DNA of 64,000 nucleotides from Croceibacterium_B sp963783195 (GTDB lineage Bacteria > Pseudomonadota > Alphaproteobacteria > Sphingomonadales > Sphingomonadaceae): the NCBI GenBank assembly GCA_963783195.1, contig CAWAMV010000004.1:2170001-2234000 (forward strand), read 5' to 3'. This document shows positions 56,782 through 64,000 of the stretch, one piece after another. The notes under the pieces were generated by a model. It ran no database searches and was not told the origin of the DNA. It worked only from the letters and a program-made list of their open reading frames with translations. Made by a program: the position numbers and the translations under genes. Within the stretch, counting starts at the first letter, position 1, and each line of letters opens with the position of its first letter.

Positions 56782-59700
56782 TTACCCGGCAAAGCTTTCT
56801 TGCCGGGGGTGTAACGCCGCCTTGTGGCGGGCCAGGACGTCGGCCGGAATGGGCACCAGCAGCGGCGTCTGGGTATAGAGCACAGCCGCCTCCACCCGGC
56901 GGCCCGGATAGATCGCCTCCAGCGCAGCAGCATAGGCGGCCATCTGCTTCAGCGTGGACGCCGGCATGTCGGCAAGGCCCGAGGGCGGTCGCCGCGCGGT
57001 CTTGAAGTCGACGACGAGGACGCGGTCGTCCGTAACGAGCAACCGGTCGGCGGTCCCCGCCACCACCAGCCCGCCAACGGTCGCCGCGAGCGGGACCTCG
57101 GCCAGCCCCTCGGGCGCGAAAATCTCCGCCCAGCCCGGCTCCGCCAGCACATCGAGCGCCGAGCGGAGCAAGGCCTCTCGCTCGCCCTCGTCCACTTCCC
57201 CCGCCTGTCGCGCCAGCCAGTCGCGCGCCGCAGTCTCGCGCAGCAGCGGGGGCACTTCCGGCAAGCGCTCGAGCAGGCGGTGGATCAGGACGCCGCGCCG
57301 CGCCGCGAAAGCGTCGGCACCGGGCGGGAACGGCGGGTCCGCGCCCTCGTCCTGCCCGGCGGAGCTCGGCGCGAGCGGACGCGGCGGGCGCGGCTCCGGG
57401 CCGACGGGCGTCGTGGCCCACGCCGGAAGGGCGGGCGTTTCGGGCGCGGGATCCTCGCGCGCCCCGGCAACCGGAGGCGCGTGCTCCCCATGCTCCATCC
57501 GCCGGCCCCAGATCGCGTCCTCGACAGGTACAGCATCGACCAGCGGCGCCAGCCGGGCATACCAGGAATCCTCTGCCGGCTCCTCCTCGCGCCCGAGCAG
57601 CGCGCCGCCAACGAACAGCGCTTCCTCGGCCCGCGTCATCGCCACGTAGAGCAGGCGCCAGTGCTCCTGCCGCTCGGCGAGCTTTGCGGCGTCCTCCGCC
57701 GCGGCAATGCGGCCCACCTTTTCCTCGCCGCGCAGGTCCGGCAGCGGCAGCGTTCGCCCGGCCCCGCCCGGCAATTCCTCGGCCAGCGCCAGCCCACGGG
57801 TCGGCGAGCGGTCGGGGTTTCCGGTCGCATCGGCAAGGATGACGATCGGCGCCTGCAGACCCTTGCTGCCATGCACGGTCATCACCCGCACCAGCCCCTC
57901 GCTGGCCCCGGCCTCGCGCTTCAGCTCGCCCTCGCCCGCATCGAACCAGCGGATGAAGCCCTGCAGGCTGGCGGTGTACGCCCCGGCATAGGTCAGCGCG
58001 GCGTTGAGCAGTTCGTCGATCGGATCGTTCGCCTCGCGCCCGAGCCGGGCAACGAGCGCCCGGCGCCCCTGCCATGGCCCCACGAGCAGCCAGTGGAGCA
58101 GCGCTTGCGGGGGCTCGAAATCGGCGCGGCGAAGGAGGTCGCGCAGCAGGTCGGCAACCCGCATCGCTTCGGGCGCCGGCGACTTGCGCACGTGGTCCCA
58201 CAGCGAGCGCTTGTCCTCCGGGTCCCGGTAGCCAAGTTCGAGCAACTGCTCCTGGCTCCAGCCGATCAGGGGGCTCACCAGCAGGTTGGCAAGGCTCAGG
58301 TCGTCGAGCGGCTGGGCGGCGAACCGCAGCGCGGCCATCAGGTCCTTGACCGCCAGCGGTGCGCCCAGCCGCAAGCGGTCGACGCCGGCCACCGGCACGC
58401 CGGCCGCATGGAGCCGCGCGACAATCAGCCCGGCCAGTTCGCGGCGCTTGCGCACGAGCACCATGATGTCCCCTGGGCCGGCCTTGCGCGCTCCGCCCTT
58501 CACCAGCGGGAATCCCTCCTGCATCCACGCCCTGATCTGCGCGGCAATGCGGTCGGCCATCAGGCGTTCGGGACCCGGAAGCCAGGTGTCGGGCGCCTCG
58601 GAGTCGCGTTGCTCGTCCTCCTGCTCCTCCTCCTCGCCCTCCTTGCCCTTTACCGGCTGCCACAGGGTGACGAGGCCGGGGCGGTTTTCGCCGACGTGAG
58701 GCTCGGGCGGCCTGTCGAGCCCGAAAGCCTGGTGACCGATCGCGCGGATGGCCGCGTCGACAAAGTCGAGCACCGGCTGTGCGGTGCGATAGCTGCGGCC
58801 GAGGCCCAGACCGCACAGTTCACGCGCAGTCGGATCGTTGGCGGCAAGCTCCGCCATGATTGTCTGATACCGCCGCCGCGCCGCCTCGAAATTTTCCGGG
58901 CTGGTGCCCTGAAAGCGGAAGATCGCCTGCTTGTAGTCGCCGACGACGAAGACGGTGCGCAACCTGTCGCCCGCCGCGCCCTCGCCTGCGAAGAAATCGC
59001 CGGTCAGGGCATTGATGATCGACCACTGCGCGGCGTTGGTGTCCTGCGCTTCGTCGATCAGGATGTGGTCAAACCGGCGATCGAGCTTGTAGCGAATCCA
59101 GTCGGCCAGGTCGGAGCGTGAGAGCAGCGCGGCAGCCTGGCGGATCTGGTCGTCGAAATCGATCAGCCCCTCGCGCGTCTTGGCCGCGTCCCACGCCAGC
59201 GCGAAGCGGCGCCCCACGGTCAGCGCAGGGGTGAGCCACTCGACCAGTGCCAACAGCGCGCGCCGTTCGTTCACGGCCAGCAGGGATGCCTTGACCCGCT
59301 CGCTCGCCTCGTGCGCGGCAGCGTCGGCCGACTTGGGCAGTCTCGGATTGCCGTTCTTGAAGAACAGCACGCCCGCCAGGGCATCGAACAGCGCCATGCG
59401 CGCCGGGGCGTCCGCTTCGAGCCACCGGGGGATCAGCGCGGCTGCCTCCACGCCGCTTTTCGCGTTCCACCCGGCGTGGACGGTGAGCAGGTCACGCAGC
59501 GCGGCGCAATCGAAGACATCGTCGCCGCACAAATCGTGCAGGCTTTCGGGTCCGGCGTCGCTGGCGAGACCGATCAGGGCGCGCACCCGCTCGGCCAGCG
59601 GTTCCTGCCAGCCGCCGGTGCCGAACCACGCCTCGCGCGCCTCGGCGCAGCGCATCAGCCAGCCGCGCGCCTTCTCGTCTCCCATGCGCACCGACAGCTC

Positions 59701-60258
59701 GGCCAGCGCATCCAGCATCGCGGCATCGCCCTGCGTCTCCCACTCGACCAGCAGGTCGGCAAGCACCTGGTGTGCGAGCAGGTCCTTGTCGCGGTCCTCC
59801 ATCGGCCTGGTACCGGGGATGAGCCCCGCTTCCTCGGGAAACGCGCCGAGCAACCATTGCGAGAATGCGTGGATGGTGTCGATCCTCAGGCCCCCGCCGG
59901 GGCAGTCGAGCACCGCGGCAAACAGCGACCGCGCGCGGGCGATCGCCTCCGGGTTCGCGCGTTCGCCGATGGCATTGAGGTCCATCGCCAGTTCGGGATC
60001 GGGCATCCGCACCCAGTTCGCCAGCACCTCGTTCACGCGCGTCGCCATCTCGGCGGCGCCGGCCTTGGTAAAGGTGAGGCACAGGATCGCCCCGGGCTCG
60101 ACGCCCGGCGTCAGCAACAGGCGCAACACCCGGGCCGAGAGGACCTGCGTCTTGCCGGTGCCCGCGCTGGCCGAAAGCCAGACGCTGTCGGCCGGGTCGA
60201 CCGCCAGCGCCTGTTCGTCTTGCAGCGGATAGACCTTCCCGGTGCCGGGGCCGCTCAC
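56782..60258 (-). CDS. addA: Double-strand break repair helicase-nuclease AddA
   Basis: The 1158-residue UvrD-type helicase plus nuclease subunit of AddAB resects DNA ends and loads RecA at Chi-like sites. Walker A SASAGTGKTQVL sits at about residues 29-40, then ILCLTFTKAGAAEMATRV, HILIDEAQDTNAAQW (Walker B), GDYKQAIFRFQG, VMTVHGSKGLQAPIV, RLLYVAMTRAEEAL, and the C-terminal nuclease motif VLVVDFKTARRP. The GTG start at 60258 overlaps the addB stop (GTGA). Very high GC and a proline-rich linker (about 990-1040) are seen but nothing is missing. Confidence 0.95.
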   Translation of the reverse strand: MSGPGTGKVYPLQDEQALAVDPADSVWLSASAGTGKTQVLSARVLRLLLTPGVEPGAILCLTFTKAGAAEMATRVNEVLANWVRMPDPELAMDLNAIGERANPEAIARARSLFAAVLDCPGGGLRIDTIHAFSQWLLGAFPEEAGLIPGTRPMEDRDKDLLAHQVLADLLVEWETQGDAAMLDALAELSVRMGDEKARGWLMRCAEAREAWFGTGGWQEPLAERVRALIGLASDAGPESLHDLCGDDVFDCAALRDLLTVHAGWNAKSGVEAAALIPRWLEADAPARMALFDALAGVLFFKNGNPRLPKSADAAAHEASERVKASLLAVNERRALLALVEWLTPALTVGRRFALAWDAAKTREGLIDFDDQIRQAAALLSRSDLADWIRYKLDRRFDHILIDEAQDTNAAQWSIINALTGDFFAGEGAAGDRLRTVFVVGDYKQAIFRFQGTSPENFEAARRRYQTIMAELAANDPTARELCGLGLGRSYRTAQPVLDFVDAAIRAIGHQAFGLDRPPEPHVGENRPGLVTLWQPVKGKEGEEEEQEDEQRDSEAPDTWLPGPERLMADRIAAQIRAWMQEGFPLVKGGARKAGPGDIMVLVRKRRELAGLIVARLHAAGVPVAGVDRLRLGAPLAVKDLMAALRFAAQPLDDLSLANLLVSPLIGWSQEQLLELGYRDPEDKRSLWDHVRKSPAPEAMRVADLLRDLLRRADFEPPQALLHWLLVGPWQGRRALVARLGREANDPIDELLNAALTYAGAYTASLQGFIRWFDAGEGELKREAGASEGLVRVMTVHGSKGLQAPIVILADATGNPDRSPTRGLALAEELPGGAGRTLPLPDLRGEEKVGRIAAAEDAAKLAERQEHWRLLYVAMTRAEEALFVGGALLGREEEPAEDSWYARLAPLVDAVPVEDAIWGRRMEHGEHAPPVAGAREDPAPETPALPAWATTPVGPEPRPPRPLAPSSAGQDEGADPPFPPGADAFAARRGVLIHRLLERLPEVPPLLRETAARDWLARQAGEVDEGEREALLRSALDVLAEPGWAEIFAPEGLAEVPLAATVGGLVVAGTADRLLVTDDRVLVVDFKTARRPPSGLADMPASTLKQMAAYAAALEAIYPGRRVEAAVLYTQTPLLVPIPADVLARHKAALHPRQESFAG

Positions 60259-63209
60259 TCGCCCTCCTCCCGCCCGAGCCACTCGTCGAGCCGCATGAGC
60301 TGGTCGTAAGTGGCAAAGCTCGGCACGTTCGGATTGAGCCGCGCGGTGAACGGCTCATCGCCCAGGATCCAGCGGTTCAGGGCGTCGTCGAGAAACTCCT
60401 TTGCCATCGGCAGGAAGTCTTCGAGTTCCACCCCGCTGCGCTTCCCTTCGACGAGGATCGGCGTGGCGACATAGCCGAAGCCGGTGTCGCTCCTGGCCGA
60501 CTTGCCGAGCGACCAGTACTCGAAAGCGACCGGCTCGCCGGGGGAAAGGTCATCGAAGCCGCCGAGCTGCGCGATCAGCCCGATCGTGCCGAGTTGCAGG
60601 GCGAAACCTTGCGTGACCTGCGCGGTGCTGGGCGGCCCGCCGGTCTTGTAGTCGACCACTGCCAGCGAACCGTCCGCAAAACGGTCGATCCGGTCGGCCT
60701 TGCCGAAGATTTCCACCCCGCGGACAACCATCGCACCCCAACCTTCGAACAGGGCGGGCATCCTTTCGGGATGCGCGGCAATCTCCTGCTCGATCCATTC
60801 GAGCGCGCGCATCAGCCGTGGCCGCCACAGCGCGCGCATCAGCGGGTGGGCGTTCATCTGTTCGAGCACCTCGTCTGCCACTTCGGCCATCGGGCGAGCC
60901 GAGGTGTGCCATGTCTCCAGCACCTCGTGCGCGGCGCTTCCGCGCCAGGCGGGGGACGGCTCGGCGTCGAGCGCGTCGAGCTCCTTCAGGCGCAGGATCG
61001 AGCTGGCGTAGAACTGGTAGGGATCGGAGCGAAGGCGATCGAGCGCGGTCACGCTGATCCGGACCTTGCGCTGGTCTGGCGAGGGCGTGGGCTGTGGCCG
61101 AAGGTAGGTGTCCGACCCCGGCGCATCGTCGAGCAAGCGGGCGAGTTGCAGGGTTTCCCGGTCTTCGTACCGCGGCAGCAGATCGCGTCCGAGCAGCGCC
61201 TTTACGCGCAGCAGGAAGCGGCTGGCGATGGCCGGTCCGTCCGCCTCGCGCGCGGCGCGGGTCAGCACGACCTCGGGCGCGCCCAGCATACCCGCCAGAT
61301 CGTGCGCGGACAGGCCGATGCGGAAGTCGGCTCCCGGCACGCCGAGCGCGCGTAGAACCGGCGGGGCGAGCAGCGGGTCGAGCGAGGGGGCTGCAGGCCA
61401 GGTCCCTTCGTTCAGGCCGGCGCAGATCACAAGGTCGGCCCGCGTCATGCGGGCTTCGAGCAGACCATAGATCGCCACCCGGGGGTGGCCGCCATACGGC
61501 GGGCGGACGGCGGCCTGCTCCATCCATTCGCGCAGCGCGGAGGGAAGTTCGTCGGGCGCGATCGTGAAGCCGGCTTCGGCGGCGTGGCGGCGCAGGTCCT
61601 CGACCATGGACGAGAGCGCGCGTCCGTCCTCCCGCGCCCACAGGTTGTCGCCCGCGAGCGCTTCTCCCGCCACGACCAGGCGGTCGAGCAGGCCGGACAG
61701 CGGCGCAGTGGCCGGGTTCATCAGCGGCGCGAGAATGGCCTCGGCATCGTTCCACCAGTCTGCAACGCGGGCGGCGGACGCCTTCTCGCGCAAGGTCTCC
61801 AGCCCCGGCGCGGCGCGTGGGCCGCGAAGCTGGAGCTCGAAGGCCCGCGCCGCTTCGAGCCACCGGCCACGGTCGGCATCGAGCCGGACCAGCGGATGCT
61901 CCAGCAGCGCCATCAGCGGAACCGGTGCCGCCTGCTCGGCAGCGACTTCGGCCAGCAGCAGGAACAGTCGACCGGCAGGGGTCTGCGACAGCGGGCGGCC
62001 GGCCGAATCGTCCGCCTCCACGTTCCAGCGCCGCAAGTGATGGACGACGCGCCGCGCAAGCCCGCGGTCCGGCGTGACCACGGCAACCCGCTTCTCCGGC
62101 TCGGCGACGGCTTGCCGCACCAGCAGGGCGATCGCCTGGGCCTCTTCTTCGGGATTGGCCGTCTCGATGATTCGCACGCCAGCCAGCCGGCGCTTGTCGG
62201 CCGGCAGCTCGACCCATGCCTTGCTCGCCTCGGGCGGGAGGAACAGGTTGGAGATGGCGTGGCTGCGCTCCGGCGGTCCCTTGCCCAGGCCGGCGCGATG
62301 CCAGGGCTGCACCTCGTGCCGGTTCACGCCCATGCGATTGAGCAGCAGCTTGAGGTGGTACTGCGGATGAGTCACGGCGTCGCCCTTCGCCAGCGGCGGT
62401 TCGGCATCGGGCGCGCCGGCATGGCCGAGCTCGTCCCATACCTCGGCGCTCATCGACAGGTCGAGATCGGGCAGGATCACCGCGCCCTGGGGCAGTTCGG
62501 CAACCACCCGCAGCAATTCCGCCAATGCCGGCGCGGCGCTGGTCACGCCCGCGGCGACGATCGGGGTCCTGGGCGGCTCGGCCCGCCAACGCTCCGCCGC
62601 GTGTTCGAACAGGCGATTTCGCCGGGTCGCGGCGTCGACTTCGCCGCGTTCAGCCAGTTCGCTGCGCCAGCGGGCATGAACACGTGCGAACAGGCGGGTG
62701 TTCTGTGTCCAATGAAGCGCTTGATTCGCAAGCACCTGCAGCACTTCTTCCTGCCACAGTGTCTCGGGATCGATGTTCTCGACCAGCAGCCGGTCGATCG
62801 CGGTGGCCATTTGCCGCGCCAGCCTGAGCTGCGCCGCACCGCTTATGGGCCTGCCGTCGGGATCGCTGAATTCCTCGCTCACGAACTGCGCCAGCCGGAA
62901 CAATCGCCGAGTGGGATCGGCGGCCGGCGGAATCGCCGCACCTGCCCCCAGCGGATCGATCAGCGAGCCCAGCGTCTCGTCGAGATCGAGGTCGCCCACG
63001 ACCGCCATGCGCGGCATCAGCAGTCCCGCGCCGCCGAGCCGTACGAAGGCTTCCTGCACCGTGCGCGCGGCACGGCTGCTCGGCAGCAGCAGTGTGAGCC
63101 GGGCCAGTCCAACGTCACCTTGCGAATATCGCGGCACCAGCCCCGCGACGAGCGCGTCGGCAAAGCCGCGGTGCGCGGCGATGGAATAGACCTGCGGCCC
63201 TTCTGACAT
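60255..63209 (-). CDS. addB: Double-strand break repair protein AddB
   Basis: The 984-residue partner of AddA has a degenerate helicase fold at the N-terminus (LTLLLPSSRAARTVQEAF) and a C-terminal RecB-type nuclease (LAVVDYKTGGPPST, about residue 860). No iron-sulfur cysteine set like that of Firmicutes AddB is evident, as expected for the alphaproteobacterial form. ATG at 63209; coupled to addA by a 4-base overlap. murU lies 76 bases upstream on the same strand. Confidence 0.94.
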   Translation of the reverse strand: MSEGPQVYSIAAHRGFADALVAGLVPRYSQGDVGLARLTLLLPSSRAARTVQEAFVRLGGAGLLMPRMAVVGDLDLDETLGSLIDPLGAGAAIPPAADPTRRLFRLAQFVSEEFSDPDGRPISGAAQLRLARQMATAIDRLLVENIDPETLWQEEVLQVLANQALHWTQNTRLFARVHARWRSELAERGEVDAATRRNRLFEHAAERWRAEPPRTPIVAAGVTSAAPALAELLRVVAELPQGAVILPDLDLSMSAEVWDELGHAGAPDAEPPLAKGDAVTHPQYHLKLLLNRMGVNRHEVQPWHRAGLGKGPPERSHAISNLFLPPEASKAWVELPADKRRLAGVRIIETANPEEEAQAIALLVRQAVAEPEKRVAVVTPDRGLARRVVHHLRRWNVEADDSAGRPLSQTPAGRLFLLLAEVAAEQAAPVPLMALLEHPLVRLDADRGRWLEAARAFELQLRGPRAAPGLETLREKASAARVADWWNDAEAILAPLMNPATAPLSGLLDRLVVAGEALAGDNLWAREDGRALSSMVEDLRRHAAEAGFTIAPDELPSALREWMEQAAVRPPYGGHPRVAIYGLLEARMTRADLVICAGLNEGTWPAAPSLDPLLAPPVLRALGVPGADFRIGLSAHDLAGMLGAPEVVLTRAAREADGPAIASRFLLRVKALLGRDLLPRYEDRETLQLARLLDDAPGSDTYLRPQPTPSPDQRKVRISVTALDRLRSDPYQFYASSILRLKELDALDAEPSPAWRGSAAHEVLETWHTSARPMAEVADEVLEQMNAHPLMRALWRPRLMRALEWIEQEIAAHPERMPALFEGWGAMVVRGVEIFGKADRIDRFADGSLAVVDYKTGGPPSTAQVTQGFALQLGTIGLIAQLGGFDDLSPGEPVAFEYWSLGKSARSDTGFGYVATPILVEGKRSGVELEDFLPMAKEFLDDALNRWILGDEPFTARLNPNVPSFATYDQLMRLDEWLGREEGE

Positions 63210-63285
63210 GCGCCTGTCCTAGCCCGTCATGGCGGGCGATGCGAAGCGATAGGGCGGGTTTTGCACCGCCCACTTGGCTGCGGGC

Positions 63286-64000
63286 TCAGGCTTCCCTGAG
63301 CGCGACTTCGGTCGGGGCGATCGACTGGGGATTGCCGACCTCGAACCACTGACCGGTGAATGCGACGCCATAGAGCCGCCCTTCCTCGATCGCCCGGCTC
63401 CACAGGATATTGGTCGAGAACGGTCCTTCGGGCGCGTCGCGCATCAGGCGGTGGCCGACGAGCTGGATACCGGTAAAGATGAAAGGCGCGATGCGGCCCG
63501 AGCGGCGGCGACTGACACGCCCGTCGGCCGCCATGTGAAAGTCCCCCTTGCCGCGGAAGTTGTGCGCCCCGCGGTGCGGCACCAGCAGCAGCAGGGCGTC
63601 CATCCGCCCCGCGTCCCACGCGTCGGACAGGTCGGCGAACGCGTTTTTCGGTCCGTCGAGCCAGATGTTGTCGCTGTTGATGGCGAAGAAGGGGTCGGGC
63701 AGCAGCGGCAGCGCCTTCTTCATGCCGCCGCCGGTTTCGAGCAGCGTTTCGCGCTCGTCAGATACCGTGACCTGCGGCGACTTGCGTGCCCTCACATGCG
63801 CTTCGAGCGAATCTGCAAGGTAATGGACGTTCACCACCGCCTTCGCGACGCCGGCGTCTTTGAGCCGATCGAGCGCATGGTCGATCAGCGCCTTGCCGGC
63901 GACCCGCACCAGCGGCTTGGGCTGGCTTGCAGTCAGCGGCCGCATCCGCTTTCCCAGCCCGGCGCTCAGGACCATCGCGGTATCGGACGCCAGTTCGCTC
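63286..64000 (-). CDS. murU: N-acetylmuramate alpha-1-phosphate uridylyltransferase-like nucleotidyltransferase, 5' end cut by window edge
   Basis: The nucleotidyltransferase of the sugar-1-phosphate class has the signature AMVLSAGLGKRMRPLT followed by KPLVRVAGKALIDHAL, then FAINSDNIWL (metal Asp), and the C-terminal WFEVGNPQSIAP. MurU makes UDP-MurNAc from recycled MurNAc-1-P, bypassing fosfomycin-sensitive MurA. A Met exists at 63975, but the frame continues open to the edge with sensible residues (ELASDTA), and relatives have several residues before the AGxGKR loop, so the true start is probably outside. The expected upstream partners amgK and tsaE would lie to the right. Confidence 0.88.
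   Translation of the reverse strand, partial: SELASDTAMVLSAGLGKRMRPLTASQPKPLVRVAGKALIDHALDRLKDAGVAKAVVNVHYLADSLEAHVRARKSPQVTVSDERETLLETGGGMKKALPLLPDPFFAINSDNIWLDGPKNAFADLSDAWDAGRMDALLLLVPHRGAHNFRGKGDFHMAADGRVSRRRSGRIAPFIFTGIQLVGHRLMRDAPEGPFSTNILWSRAIEEGRLYGVAFTGQWFEVGNPQSIAPTEVALREA

Overview
The window is a 64 kb piece of a high-GC alphaproteobacterial chromosome, most likely from Sphingomonadales (Erythrobacteraceae/Sphingomonadaceae type). The grounds are a PEP-CTERM/XrtA-type exopolysaccharide locus with its accessory enzymes, the gene orders recG / sdhE-mfd and murU-addB-addA-trxA, an alphaproteobacterial LexA box of the form GTTC-N7-GTTC, and many GTG/TTG starts with 4-bp ATGA/GTGA gene overlaps. 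It looks like core chromosome. I saw no insertion sequence, prophage, CRISPR array, rRNA or replication origin. One tRNA (Asn, GTT) is present.

Layout. 1-7126: XrtA-linked region. A chain-length determinant (cut by the left edge) and an outer-membrane export lipoprotein lie on the minus strand, then a minus-strand acyl-CoA ligase/PLP decarboxylase pair, then a divergent plus-strand series of N-acyltransferase, acyl carrier protein and two alpha/beta hydrolases. 7118-11913: minus-strand chain ilvD - small lipoprotein - nnr - rlmD-like methyltransferase with overlapping ends. 11983-15177: minus-strand ETF-quinone oxidoreductase - ispE - N-formylglutamate amidohydrolase. 15260-19744: plus-strand run of a degenerate uracil-DNA-glycosylase-like protein, lytic transglycosylase, moaB, a small solute-binding-like lipoprotein and a CDF transporter. 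19840-24982: small secreted protein, methyltransferase, a radical SAM gene with a LexA box, carotenoid/lignostilbene oxygenase and a Rieske oxygenase. 25029-34230: dnaE, a DUF1579-like protein, lolCD, aldehyde dehydrogenase and two divergent secreted proteins. 34231-41297: recG, hemerythrin, an sdhE fusion and mfd. 41301-49594: beta-propeller lipoprotein, EAL phosphodiesterase, nadK, tRNA-Asn, exported methyltransferase-fold protein, and an MFS / SMP-30 / MFS set. 49591-64000: secA, small secreted protein, GT-C-like membrane protein, argJ, an IMPase, trxA, addA, addB and murU (cut by the right edge).

The most striking property is that four genes (XrtA-linked acyl carrier protein, solute-binding-like lipoprotein, PA0069-type radical SAM protein, mfd) are each broken by single-base insertions, three of them in mfd. 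In every case removing one base per break restores a complete reading frame whose length is a multiple of three. This pattern looks more like residual insertion errors in a draft assembly than gene decay, but it needs the reads. The best candidate for a poorly described system is the XrtA-linked enzyme set (AMP ligase, carrier protein, PLP decarboxylase, N-acyltransferase, two hydrolases). It looks like a small-molecule or lipid-amide pathway tied to exopolysaccharide, with product unknown.
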